The notes: generated by a model not told the origin, from the sequence alone. A stretch of 64,000 bases of DNA from Propionispira raffinosivorans DSM 20765 (GCF_000381065.1 NZ_KB905857.1:30155-94154), one strand, 5' to 3'. Counted from the stretch's first letter, positions 10,358 to 19,417 are shown. Numbers and translations: made by a program.

Positions 10358-11761
10358 CTATTTGTTATTTGTTAAATCTTCTCCATTACTGGCAATTACT
10401 TTTTTATACCAGTAAAAAGATTTTTTCTTCAAACGTTTCATATCCTTCAAGTCGTCTTCCGTACGATTCACATATATAAACCCATAACGTTTAACAAACC
10501 CCTGATGAGTACTAATAAGATCAATGGCCGACCACGGACAATACCCCAGCAGTTCTACACCATCATCTACCGCGAGCTTAGCCTGCATGATATGTTTTTG
10601 CAAATATTCGATGCGATAATCATCGATGATTTCACCATTTTCATTGACTTCATCATACGCACCCAAACCATTTTCCGTAACAATGAGCGGTAAATGATAC
10701 CGATCATAGATTTCTCTTAGTGTAATGCGGAAACCTTCTGGATCAACTTCCCAGCCAAACTGTGTTTTTTGTAAATATTCATTTTTAGAGCCCGCATAAA
10801 AACCTTTCATACCAATCGAAATCTGTTGATCGCCACTTTCATCATCCTCAAAAATTGCACTGCCATCGGCTACGGTAGCCGTCGCATAGTAATTAAAAGC
10901 AATAAAATCTGGTTTCGCATCCTTTAGCACTTCCATATCACCAGCTTCAATCGCTGGTGTAATTCCTGTTTTTTCCATGAAATTCCATGCAACCGTATTA
11001 TAACGACCATATACCGCCATATCCAGATACAACCAATTGCGAATTGCCGTAAAGTTCTGCATAGCTAAAATATCTTCCGGTTTGCAGGTTTTAGGGTATA
11101 CATAACTAATATTTGGTGCTGGACCGATTTTGGCGCCAACCACCATCTTATGCAGTAATTTCATTGTAAGTGCTTGGGCAATCAGCATATGATGATTTTG
11201 CTGATATAATATTTTTTGGACCTCCGCCGCACTTCCATTTACCGTGCCAATTGCAGCACCATGCAAGATCATCATGTTTTCCTCATTGATGGTCAGCCAA
11301 TATTTTACACGCGTCCCAAATTCCTCAAATAACACTTTGGCATATTTTAAAAACGCATCAATTGTTTTACGATTTGACCAGCCACCTTTTTTTTCCAGTT
11401 CAAAAGGTAAATCAAAATGGTACATCGTAATTAACGGTTCAATTTTATATTTTAGACATTCATCGATTAGTTTACTATAAAATTCAATGCCTTTAGGATT
11501 GATTGCCCCATCACCGTCGGGAATGATTCTTGTCCAAGCAATCGAAAAACGATATGTTTTAAATCCCATTTCAGCCATCAAAGCTATATCTTCTTTGAAA
11601 TGATGGTAATGATCCGATGCCACTTTAAAATCTGGTGTTCCTGGCAAAACTGCCTTAACATCCTGCACGGACAAACCTTTATCATCTTCACCGTATGCTC
11701 CCTCAACCTGATAAGCCGAAGTAGAAGCACCCCATAAAAAATCCTGTTTAAACTGTTTCAT
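10358..11761 (-). CDS. Glycoside hydrolase family 1, probable 6-phospho-beta-glucosidase
   Basis: Cytoplasmic GH1 (beta/alpha)8 enzyme, 467 residues from MKQFKQDFLWG. The nucleophile motif is VTENGLG. The acid/base motif reads TINEEN instead of the common NEP, as in some phospho-specific members (NEIN). The phosphate-binding triad of 6-phospho-glycosidases is visible in STHQGFVKRYG: Ser, Lys at +7 and Tyr at +9. That argues for phosphorylated beta-glucosides as substrate. No PTS permease is nearby, so uptake must be encoded elsewhere. It is divergent from an RpiR regulator, its likely controller. GGGAG precedes the chosen ATG. Confidence 0.88.
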   Translation of the reverse strand: MKQFKQDFLWGASTSAYQVEGAYGEDDKGLSVQDVKAVLPGTPDFKVASDHYHHFKEDIALMAEMGFKTYRFSIAWTRIIPDGDGAINPKGIEFYSKLIDECLKYKIEPLITMYHFDLPFELEKKGGWSNRKTIDAFLKYAKVLFEEFGTRVKYWLTINEENMMILHGAAIGTVNGSAAEVQKILYQQNHHMLIAQALTMKLLHKMVVGAKIGPAPNISYVYPKTCKPEDILAMQNFTAIRNWLYLDMAVYGRYNTVAWNFMEKTGITPAIEAGDMEVLKDAKPDFIAFNYYATATVADGSAIFEDDESGDQQISIGMKGFYAGSKNEYLQKTQFGWEVDPEGFRITLREIYDRYHLPLIVTENGLGAYDEVNENGEIIDDYRIEYLQKHIMQAKLAVDDGVELLGYCPWSAIDLISTHQGFVKRYGFIYVNRTEDDLKDMKRLKKKSFYWYKKVIASNGEDLTNNK

Positions 11762-11885
11762 AAGCAAATCGCTCCCATCATTTTTTCTCTGCAACTGCAG
11801 TATAACAAATCAAATCGGACATCTCTATAAAATCAGAAAAGTTGATGCTTTGTTTCATCTATTTCCTAAAAAAGTGTAGATTACC

Positions 11886-11902
11886 TGACATTTGTATGTC
11901 AA
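11886..11902 (-). promoter_or_regulatory. Dyad overlapping a -35 element before the GH1 gene
   Basis: Perfect inverted repeat TGACAT-TTGT-ATGTCA; on the minus strand it contains TTGACA, a consensus -35, though the -10 at the expected place (CTACAC) is poor. It is a candidate operator for the divergent RpiR regulator. Confidence 0.4.
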
Positions 11903-11933
11903 ATTACCGTAAACCGCTGCCGCAAAAACAAGG

Positions 11934-11950
11934 TATAGCTATGCTATAAT
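11934..11950 (+). promoter_or_regulatory. -10 element inside a dyad, upstream of the structured RNA and rpiR
   Basis: TATAGC-TAT-GCTATA inverted repeat (11934-11948) overlaps a perfect TATAAT (11945-11950). No good -35 is seen at 17 bases. Transcription would start near 11957, exactly where the candidate RNA's closing stem begins. Confidence 0.5.
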
Positions 11951-11955
11951 AACAA

Positions 11956-12102
11956 TATATATGGCATTAAACATTTTATATGACACTCGTCAGGAATGGG
12001 GTGTAGGGTTGAGTGGCGTTACGCAGGAAGCAAACGATGCCCTATACCCAATTTCTGGCAGACTGATAGACTGGATGTAATTTCTTTAATGCGTTCTATA
12101 TA
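11956..12102 (+). ncRNA. Candidate structured RNA or leader before rpiR
   Basis: The 147-base element folds by eye into one long rod. Closing stem P1 pairs 11956-11961 with 12097-12102 and 11964-11971 with 12085-12092. Then comes a large internal loop (17 and 25 bases). Stem P2 of about 20 pairs with one mismatch follows (11989-12008 with 12040-12059, GGGTGTAGGG against CCCTATACCC), and a 31-base apical part. It begins where a TATAAT box predicts the transcript start. Closing stem, central bubble and long apical stem recall 6S RNA architecture, but no known family was recognised by sequence. A palindrome TAGCATGCTA (12101-12110) follows. The rest of the GH1-rpiR gap shows only the dyads listed separately. 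Confidence 0.5.
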
Positions 12103-12127
12103 GCATGCTAACAGAAAGGAAAACCTT

Positions 12128-12973
12128 ATGATTTTAGAACAACTGCAACATACTAAAAATTTTTCTGAATCAGAACAAACCATTATCCGCTATCTACTAA
12201 ATGCACCGGAAACAATCCTCGATTTTTCGATCAAAGATTTGGCAAAAGTCAGCTATACAAGTCCCTCGACCGTGATACGACTCGTCAATAAACTAAACAA
12301 TAAAAAAGGATTTTCGCATTTCAAAGCCACATTTTTTAATGAAATCAATTCGCTGGCCGCACACGCTACGCCAGCTACGGCAATTAATATCAATGAGACG
12401 AATTATTCGATTATCAATAAGGTTGCCAATTTAGAAATTGAAACAATCGAAAAGACTCGACTTTCCATCAACTACACAACCATTGCCAATGTATCAAAAC
12501 TACTCAACAGCAGCACGCAGATTGAATTTTTTGGGTTTGATGATAACCTGCATCTCGTAAAAACCTATCTTTATCGCATGATGGCACTAGGCAAACAAGT
12601 ATCCATCCATGACTCTGCCAATGCACAATATTATCAGGCAATCCAGTCATCAAGCAAAGCCGTTGCAATCATCATGTCACGTACTGGTGAAAATCGTCGT
12701 CTGGTCGAGATTGGAAACCACTTAAAAGAACGCCGCACCCCAATCATCTTATTGACGCCTTCTCGCGACTCAACACTAGGACAATTGGCGACGGAATGGA
12801 TTGAAATTCAAAATGATATACACCGAGAATCCATTGGAAATATTGTTTATGACACCTGCTGCCAATACATTTTAAATGTTTTATGTGGTATTTTATATAG
12901 CAATAACTATGAAAACAATAAAAACATCTTACAAGCCTATAAAAAAAATGTAAAACATATGCTGCTAAAGTAA
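12128..12973 (+). CDS. RpiR-family transcriptional regulator (HTH + SIS)
   Basis: Regulator of 281 residues with an N-terminal HTH_6 domain (residues 1-75; recognition region YTSPSTVIRLVNKL) and a C-terminal SIS sugar-phosphate-binding domain (about 110-240; FFGFDDNLHLVKTYL and IIMSRTGENRRLVEIG). RpiR proteins usually sense phosphosugars and control sugar-use genes. It is divergent from the GH1 6-phospho-beta-glucosidase, which is the natural target. The ATG follows AGAAAGGAAAACC. Whether its mRNA carries the structured RNA upstream is open. Confidence 0.9.
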   Translation: MILEQLQHTKNFSESEQTIIRYLLNAPETILDFSIKDLAKVSYTSPSTVIRLVNKLNNKKGFSHFKATFFNEINSLAAHATPATAININETNYSIINKVANLEIETIEKTRLSINYTTIANVSKLLNSSTQIEFFGFDDNLHLVKTYLYRMMALGKQVSIHDSANAQYYQAIQSSSKAVAIIMSRTGENRRLVEIGNHLKERRTPIILLTPSRDSTLGQLATEWIEIQNDIHRESIGNIVYDTCCQYILNVLCGILYSNNYENNKNILQAYKKNVKHMLLK

Positions 12974-13001
12974 AATCGGCTAACATATAATCCTGAAATG
13001 A

Positions 13002-13038
13002 AAAAACAGACCTGCATCTATAAAAGATACAGGTCTGT
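13002..13038. terminator. Bidirectional terminator between rpiR and nifJ
   Basis: ACAGACCTG-ATCT arms pair with AGAT-CAGGTCTGT around a short loop. The minus-strand side runs into six Ts, fitting the nifJ end; it lies 30 bases after the convergent rpiR stop. Confidence 0.85.
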
Positions 13039-13052
13039 ACTCATTTTAAGCT

Positions 13053-16000
13053 TTATTCTTTACCAGCCAATTTTTTATAATTTTCATATCTTTCTTTGGC
13101 ATCAGCAGCTGTCTTATCAAAAAGTGCATCTGCAGTGTCAGGGAAAGCACGTTTCAATGAAGAATAACGAACTTCACCGAGAATAAATTCTTTAAAGTCC
13201 GCAGTAGGTTCTTTCGAATCTAAAACAAACGGATTTTTATCAGAATCTTTTAACGTTGGGTTGAATCTATACATAGACCAGTATCCTGATTCTACAGCAC
13301 GTTTTGTTTCAAGATGACTGTTACCCATACCCAAACGTAAACCATGATTGATACAAGGTGAATAAGCAATAATCAAAGAAGGTCCTTTATAAGCTTCTGC
13401 TTCAGCAATTGCTTTCAGCGTTTGGTTTTTATCAGCACCCATAGCAATCTGAGCTACATAAACATAACCATAACTCATTGCCATCATACCAAGATCTTTT
13501 TTCTTCGTTTTCTTACCAGTTGCCGCAAACTGAGCAATTGCTGCTGCTGGTGTTGATTTAGAAGATTGTCCGCCAGTATTGGAATAAACTTCCGTATCAA
13601 ATACAAGCACATTCACATCTTCACCGGATGCCAGTACATGATCGAGTCCGCCGTAACCAATATCGTAAGCCCAGCCGTCACCACCGAAGATCCATTGGGA
13701 ACGTTTCACAAAGAAATCTTTATTTTCATAAATACTGTTTAATACAGCATTATCCGCTTTTTCAGCTTCGAGTAAAGCTGTAAGTTTATCAGCACGATCA
13801 CGAGTGCCTTCACCTTCATGAATATTTGCAATCCAATCAGCAAAAGAAGCTTTGAGTTCTTCACTCATACCACCAGCATCAACTGCTGTTTGAATATCGG
13901 TTGCTAATGTTTCGCGTACAGCATTCGCTCCTAAGAACATCCCAAATCCATATTCTGCATTATCTTCAAATAGAGAATTGGCCCATGCTGGTCCACGACC
14001 AAATTGGTTTGTCGTATATGGCATAGCTGGTGCCGATGCGCCCCAAATGGACGAACAACCAGTTGCATTCGCAATCATCATACGATCACCAAACAATTGT
14101 GTAACGAGTTTTGCATATGGTGTTTCACCACAACCAGCACAAGCGCCGGAGAATTCAAGTAAAGGTTTTTCAAACTGACTACCCTTTACCGTATTTTTAT
14201 TCATTGGATTTTCTTTTGGTGCTACTTCATTGATTGCATATTCGAAAGATGCACCATTTGCTTCTTGTGTTGCTAAAGGTTTCATAACAAGAGCTTTTTC
14301 TTTAGCCGGACAAACCTGCGCACAATTGCCGCAGCCAGTACAATCAAGCGGTGATACCGTAATTGCGTAATGCAGACCTTTCGCACCAGCAGCTGGTTTC
14401 GAAGTCATCACAGCTGGAGCAGCGTCTTTTTCAGCATCTGTCATGAGTGCTGGACGAATAACTGCATGTGGGCACACGAACGCGCATTGGTTACACTGAA
14501 TGCAGTTATCAACCTGCCATTCAGGAACATTGATTGCAATCCCACGTTTTTCATAGGCAGCCGTACCCGATGGGAATGTACCATCAGCAAGATCATTGAA
14601 AGCACTAACTGCTAATTTATCGCCTTCTTGACGGTTCATTGGTTCAAGAATATCTTTAACAAATGCTGGTACTGCCTTTTTCGTAGTAACTGGATCGACT
14701 GCATCTTTCCAGTTTGCCGGAATTTCGACCTTAACAACCGCTTCAATCCCTTTATCAATTGCACCATTATTCATATCAACGATTTTTTGACCTTTTTTAC
14801 CATAAGACGTGACTACAGCATCTTTCAAATATTGAACGGCTGTTTCTTGTGGAATAATATTAGCAAGTTTAAAGAATGCAGACTGCATTACCATATTGAA
14901 ACGTCCACCAAGACCCAGGCTTTGCGCAATCGCTACGGCATTAACAATATAGAAACTAATGTTATTTTTCGCAATATAACGTTTCATCGCGGCTGGTAAA
15001 TTATCATCTAATTCTTTGCCGGTCCAAATCGTATTAAGCAAAAATGTTCCATTTGGTTTTAAGCCAGCAAGAAGATCATATTTCATTACATAAGATTCCT
15101 GTGAACAGGAAATGAAATCTGCCTTATTGATAAGATATGGCGACGTAATTGCCGATTTACCAAATCTCAAATGCGACATCGTGATCCCGCCTGATTTTTT
15201 GGAGTCATACGCAAAATACGCTTGTGCATACATATCTGTTTTATCACCAATAATCTTAATGGCACTTTTATTTGCGCCAACTGTACCATCGGAACCAAGA
15301 CCCCAGAATTTACATGCCGTTGTCCCTTTTGGTGTCATATCAACATCTTTGGTATAAGCTGGCAGAGATTTAAATGTTACATCATCTTCAATCCCAATTG
15401 TAAACCCGCGTTTTGGTTCAGCCAGTTTAAGGTTTTCATAGACAGCCAAAATCTGATCTGGTGTAATATCTTTACCGCCAAGACCATAGCGGCCGCCAAT
15501 AATAACCGGATGTTTATCTGTATTATAAAAAGCAGCTTTTACATCAAGGTATAATGGATCACCGAGTGCCCCTAATTCTTTTGTTCTATCTAAAACAGCA
15601 ATTTTCGTTACTGTTTCTGGAATATATTTAAAGAAATGATCGATTGAGAATGGTCTATAAAGATGTACCGTAAGTACACCGACCTTTTCGCCATTGGCAT
15701 TTAAATAATCTACCGCTTCTCTTGTCGTTTCACAGACAGAACCCATAGCAATAACAAGACGATCTGCATCTTTGGCACCATGATAATCAAATAAATGATG
15801 TTCACGACCCGTGATTTTTGCAAGATCTGCCATAGCCTGTTCTACAAGTTCCGGCAATGCATCATAATATTTATTAACGGCTTCACGTTCCTGGAAATAA
15901 ATATCAGGATTTTGTGCAGTACCGCGAATTACTGGATGATCCGGATTGAGTGCATTATGTCTAAATTTCTTAACAGCATCCCAGTCCAGAATCTTGCCAA

Positions 16001-16571
16001 GATCAGCAAAATCAATGACTTCGATTTTTTGAATTTCATGTGACGTTCTGAAACCATCAAAGAAATTAACAAATGGGACTTTGCTTTTTATAGCTACTAA
16101 ATGAGCTACAGCACTTAAATCCATAACCTGTTGGACACTGCTTTCAACTAGCATTGCACAGCCAGTTTGCCGCGCTGCCATAACATCTTGATGATCACCA
16201 AAAATATTTAAAGATGATGCTGCGAGTGCACGAGCACTTACATGAAATACACCTGGCAAAAGTTCGCCTGCAATTTTATACATATTTGGAATCATCAGCA
16301 GCAGACCTTGTGATGCTGTATATGTTGTGGTCAAAGCTCCTGCCTGCAAAGAACCATGAACAGCTCCTGCTGCGCCTGCTTCTGATTGCAATTCGATAAC
16401 TCTCACTTTTTGTCCAAACAAGTTTTTGATGCCTTTGGCTGCCATTTCATCAACATCTTCTGCCATTGGTGAAGACGGAGTGATTGGATAGATTGCAGCC
16501 ACATCTGTAAATGCATAGGAAATATATGCAGCGGCGGCATTACCATCCATAGTTTTCATTTTTTTACTCAT
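13053..16571 (-). CDS. nifJ: Pyruvate:ferredoxin (flavodoxin) oxidoreductase
   Basis: Single-chain homodimeric PFOR of 1172 residues that converts pyruvate and CoA to acetyl-CoA, CO2 and reduced ferredoxin, a core step of anaerobic fermentation. It shows the pyruvate-binding YPITPSSPMAE (near residue 29). Two [4Fe-4S] motifs follow, CIQCNQCAFVCP (about 690) and CTGCGNCAQVCP (about 742). Next come the proximal cluster/TPP region CAGCGETPYAK (about 809) and the TPP motif GDGWAYDIG (about 962). Length and domain order are complete. GGGGAG lies before the ATG. The promoter is about 200 bases upstream. Confidence 0.97.
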   Translation of the reverse strand: MSKKMKTMDGNAAAAYISYAFTDVAAIYPITPSSPMAEDVDEMAAKGIKNLFGQKVRVIELQSEAGAAGAVHGSLQAGALTTTYTASQGLLLMIPNMYKIAGELLPGVFHVSARALAASSLNIFGDHQDVMAARQTGCAMLVESSVQQVMDLSAVAHLVAIKSKVPFVNFFDGFRTSHEIQKIEVIDFADLGKILDWDAVKKFRHNALNPDHPVIRGTAQNPDIYFQEREAVNKYYDALPELVEQAMADLAKITGREHHLFDYHGAKDADRLVIAMGSVCETTREAVDYLNANGEKVGVLTVHLYRPFSIDHFFKYIPETVTKIAVLDRTKELGALGDPLYLDVKAAFYNTDKHPVIIGGRYGLGGKDITPDQILAVYENLKLAEPKRGFTIGIEDDVTFKSLPAYTKDVDMTPKGTTACKFWGLGSDGTVGANKSAIKIIGDKTDMYAQAYFAYDSKKSGGITMSHLRFGKSAITSPYLINKADFISCSQESYVMKYDLLAGLKPNGTFLLNTIWTGKELDDNLPAAMKRYIAKNNISFYIVNAVAIAQSLGLGGRFNMVMQSAFFKLANIIPQETAVQYLKDAVVTSYGKKGQKIVDMNNGAIDKGIEAVVKVEIPANWKDAVDPVTTKKAVPAFVKDILEPMNRQEGDKLAVSAFNDLADGTFPSGTAAYEKRGIAINVPEWQVDNCIQCNQCAFVCPHAVIRPALMTDAEKDAAPAVMTSKPAAGAKGLHYAITVSPLDCTGCGNCAQVCPAKEKALVMKPLATQEANGASFEYAINEVAPKENPMNKNTVKGSQFEKPLLEFSGACAGCGETPYAKLVTQLFGDRMMIANATGCSSIWGASAPAMPYTTNQFGRGPAWANSLFEDNAEYGFGMFLGANAVRETLATDIQTAVDAGGMSEELKASFADWIANIHEGEGTRDRADKLTALLEAEKADNAVLNSIYENKDFFVKRSQWIFGGDGWAYDIGYGGLDHVLASGEDVNVLVFDTEVYSNTGGQSSKSTPAAAIAQFAATGKKTKKKDLGMMAMSYGYVYVAQIAMGADKNQTLKAIAEAEAYKGPSLIIAYSPCINHGLRLGMGNSHLETKRAVESGYWSMYRFNPTLKDSDKNPFVLDSKEPTADFKEFILGEVRYSSLKRAFPDTADALFDKTAADAKERYENYKKLAGKE

Positions 16572-16662
16572 GTTTAAATAGCTCCCCTCATTTGATAAAA
16601 TCTGTTTTACCGTACTTCTAACAAAAAAAGTACTCCCTCACATAAAATAATGTAATAAAATA

Positions 16663-16690
16663 GTGATGTAAGATATAGAAACTACATCAC
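16663..16690. promoter_or_regulatory. Inverted repeat in the nifJ leader
   Basis: GTGATGTA and TACATCAC arms separated by 12 bases, in the transcribed leader about 90 bases before nifJ. It could be a protein-binding site or an RNA hairpin; it has no T-tract and does not match Rex or FNR consensus sites. Confidence 0.35.
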
Positions 16691-16781
16691 AATGTACAAC
16701 CTGACAAAGTGTTAGAATGCTATGTATATTTATGAATACAATTTATATTTTATTCATATTCATTGAACTATATACACGTTC

Positions 16782-16810
16782 ATTATACACCGTGATTATT
16801 TCAATGTAAA
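16782..16810 (-). promoter_or_regulatory. Promoter of nifJ
   Basis: TTTACA-17 bases-TATAAT on the minus strand, giving a leader of about 205 bases before nifJ. The 370-base gap (16572-16941) otherwise holds the leader dyad and the permease terminator. Confidence 0.65.
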
Positions 16811-16890
16811 TAATATTTCCGCGTTTTATCAAAAGATTCATTGCTTAATTTGAGATGAATTCCAATGTTGTATATTTTATATTAATAATA

Positions 16891-16927
16891 TTATAACTGC
16901 ATAAATAGAATTTTTATGCAGTTATAA
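16891..16927 (-). terminator. Hairpin after the amino acid permease
   Basis: TTATAACTGCATAAA pairs perfectly with TTTATGCAGTTATAA. The T-tract on the minus strand is weak, so termination efficiency is uncertain. Confidence 0.6.
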
Positions 16928-16941
16928 TAAAGGAATCCATA

Positions 16942-18330
16942 TTATTTTGTAACTTCTTTATTGAGATTACTATGGGAGCGCCCATAATAAAAATAGATAA
17001 TAATACCAATAAAGCTCCAAACAAAGAAACGTTCCCACGTCATAGCCGATAAATTATACATCACATAGCTGCAGCTAATTACTGCTAAGCAGCCAATGGT
17101 TTTAATCCAGGGACAACGAAATGGTCTTTTTGCTTCTGGATATTTATATCGCATAACCATAACACCAATCGATGATATTATAAATGCAAACAATGTACCA
17201 ATGCTGCACATTTCTGCAACAATATGAATAGGTGTAAAACCACTAATCAAAGCAACGGCAACACCAACCACAATCGTAATACGATGCGGGGTAGCATAAC
17301 GAGGATGGATTTTACAAACAGATTGTGGTATAAGTCCGTCACGAGCCATCGCAAAAAAAGCCCTAGTCTGAGCATACATCATAACAAGCAGTACTGTCGT
17401 AAGCCCGGCAATAGCTCCTGTTCCAACTACTGCTGAACCAAAATTATAACCAAGCAGCCTAAGCACATAAGCAACCGGTTCCGCCGTATCAAGCTGTGTA
17501 TAAGAAACATTGCCCGTCATAACACCTGTAACTGCAATATATAAAATTGTACATATAATAAGCGATCCAATGATGCCAATCGGCATATCCCTTGCCGGAT
17601 TTTTCGTTTCTTCGGCTGCGGTCGAGATAGCATCAAACCCAAGATAAGCAAAAAAGATAAACGCCGCTCCCGCTGAAACACCCGCAAAACCAAACGGCAT
17701 AAATGGCTGCCAGTTTGTAACATCTACACTTGGACCAGCTAAAAACAAGAAAAGGAAAATTGCGGCAATCTTAATACCAACCAGCGTCTTTGTAACTGTA
17801 GCACTTTCTCTAATGCCTCGAATCAATAAATAGGACAAAAATAGCGTAATCAAAATCGCTGGTAAATTCATAATGCCGCCATCAGCTGGTACAGCCGTCC
17901 ATGTTTTGGAAAGTTCAATTCCAGCCGATTTCAAGAGACCAACAACATAGGCTGACCAACCACCAGCTACCGCACTAGCTCCCACCGTATATTCTAAAAT
18001 AATATTCCAGCCCACAAGCCATGCCCAAAATTCCCCCACCGATGTATAAGCATAGGCGTATGAACTGCCAGCAACCGGAACCATGGAAGCTAGTTCCGAG
18101 TATGCCATACTAACAAAACCACAGGTAATACTTGCTATAACAAAAGACAACATAAGTGCCGGCCCCGCATATTCTGCTGCTGCTACTCCTGTCAATACAA
18201 AAATCCCGGTACCAACAATAACACCTACACCAAGCATAATGATATCCACTGCACTTAAGGAACGTTTTAAAGCTGACCCGTCTGCATCTTTTTGATAGGC
18301 TTTAATTGTTTTTGTTCGAAAAATATTCAA
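16942..18330 (-). CDS. APC-superfamily amino acid permease (YfnA-like)
   Basis: Inner-membrane transporter of 462 residues with 12 or so helices, of the cationic amino acid transporter branch of the APC family. The first helix motif GVGVIVGTGIFVLTG and the following AGPALMLSF are typical. Another conserved stretch is GFDAISTAAEETKNPARDMP in the cytoplasmic loop. B. subtilis YfnA (about 461 residues) is the closest recalled relative. The substrate cannot be read. GGGGG before the ATG supports the start. It has its own terminator and stands alone. Confidence 0.9.
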   Translation of the reverse strand: MNIFRTKTIKAYQKDADGSALKRSLSAVDIIMLGVGVIVGTGIFVLTGVAAAEYAGPALMLSFVIASITCGFVSMAYSELASMVPVAGSSYAYAYTSVGEFWAWLVGWNIILEYTVGASAVAGGWSAYVVGLLKSAGIELSKTWTAVPADGGIMNLPAILITLFLSYLLIRGIRESATVTKTLVGIKIAAIFLFLFLAGPSVDVTNWQPFMPFGFAGVSAGAAFIFFAYLGFDAISTAAEETKNPARDMPIGIIGSLIICTILYIAVTGVMTGNVSYTQLDTAEPVAYVLRLLGYNFGSAVVGTGAIAGLTTVLLVMMYAQTRAFFAMARDGLIPQSVCKIHPRYATPHRITIVVGVAVALISGFTPIHIVAEMCSIGTLFAFIISSIGVMVMRYKYPEAKRPFRCPWIKTIGCLAVISCSYVMYNLSAMTWERFFVWSFIGIIIYFYYGRSHSNLNKEVTK

Positions 18331-18450
18331 ATTTGCTTCCCCCTAAATTCCTTTTGCTCAAAAAACTCTACACGAATACTGATTATATCATATAATATAT
18401 TTCTTTGACATGTAAAATTGTATCATTTTTACATATCAAAATTTTCGCAT

Positions 18451-18480
18451 AAAAAATAGATGCCTGCAAAAGGCACCTAT
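18451..18480 (-). terminator. Flagellin terminator
   Basis: TAG-TGCCT/AGGCA-CTA hairpin with a GCAAA loop; on the minus strand it is followed by TTTTTT. It sits 25 bases after the flagellin stop. Confidence 0.8.
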
Positions 18481-18505
18481 CAATAAAGTCAAACATTAGA
18501 AAAAT

Positions 18506-19318
18506 TTAACCAAGAAGCGCTAAAACATCGGTATTACGGTGATTACTGAGAGTCATGAGATGTAGAGCAATTGTTTGCTGTGTTTGACTCGATTTCAGAT
18601 TTGTAATTTGTTTTGCCATATCACTGTCACCCGTTGTCGAAGCAGCCTCCGTTACACTAGCCGCCTGCGTCGTATAATTACTTGCCGAAAAGTCAAGACC
18701 CTCTTGTGTCGCACCAATCTTTGTTTGCTGTGATAAGGCATTTTGCAAAGCAGTATCGACCACATCTAGTGCATTTGATATACCTTTAGATGTAGAAAGA
18801 TCGAGAGTTGAATTCCCTTTAGAATCTTGCAGACCAAGCGTCTGAGCACTCATATCAGGAAGGCTCACATTTTTGTAACCATTATCACCAGCAACGGTAA
18901 TCTTTGCTGACCCATCGAGAAGTGACTTATCATTAAACGTAACTCCTGCATTGTCACTAATCTGTGAAACCGTTTGATTCACTTGCTGCTGTAACGCACT
19001 GATATCCGCATCATTATTTGTTCCATTTGCGGCTTTCAAGAGTTGGTCATGGAGTGAACTTAAAGAACTGACAGTTGAGCCAATAGCTCCATCCGCTGTT
19101 TTCAATAAGGCATTGGATGTTTGCGTATTTTGACTCGACTGTGCCAAAGTTCCCGCTGACACATTCATCCTTGTTAAGATTTGATACCCCGAGGCATCAT
19201 CTGCTGCACTATTGATTTTAAGACCCGTAGCAATGTTCTTCATGCTAGACTGAATAGCACTTGATGATGAATTCAGTGTTTTAAGCATCCCTGCTGAGTT
19301 CTGAATAGAAATTCCCAT
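18506..19318 (-). CDS. Flagellin (small, isolated gene)
   Basis: Flagellar filament protein of 270 residues, close to the minimal flagellin size. The conserved N-terminal D0/D1 region includes LKINSAADDASGYQI (about residues 33-47). The C-terminal D1/D0 region ends in DSDMAKQITNLKSSQTQQ and LALLG. The middle is short and Ser/Thr/Asn rich, so variable D2/D3 domains are nearly absent. No other flagellar gene is in the window. The promoter upstream looks like sigma-A, not sigma-28. A Shine-Dalgarno AAGGAGG precedes the ATG. Confidence 0.9.
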   Translation of the reverse strand: MGISIQNSAGMLKTLNSSSSAIQSSMKNIATGLKINSAADDASGYQILTRMNVSAGTLAQSSQNTQTSNALLKTADGAIGSTVSSLSSLHDQLLKAANGTNNDADISALQQQVNQTVSQISDNAGVTFNDKSLLDGSAKITVAGDNGYKNVSLPDMSAQTLGLQDSKGNSTLDLSTSKGISNALDVVDTALQNALSQQTKIGATQEGLDFSASNYTTQAASVTEAASTTGDSDMAKQITNLKSSQTQQTIALHLMTLSNHRNTDVLALLG

Positions 19319-19368
19319 TATTTTCGCCTCCTTGTCAATTCATCTGGAAACTTAAGAACTTATATAGT

Positions 19369-19401
19369 ATTATACATTGATTTTTACTGGTAAATCAATG
19401 T
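19369..19401 (-). promoter_or_regulatory. Flagellin promoter embedded in a dyad
   Basis: TTGATT-18 bases-TATAAT on the minus strand. A perfect inverted repeat ACATTGATTT/AAATCAATGT (19374-19401) covers the -35, the spacer and the edge of the -10. A protein bound there would block the polymerase. No TAAA-N15-GCCGATAA sigma-28 site is visible. Confidence 0.6.
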
Positions 19402-19417
19402 AAATTCTGTAAAAGCA

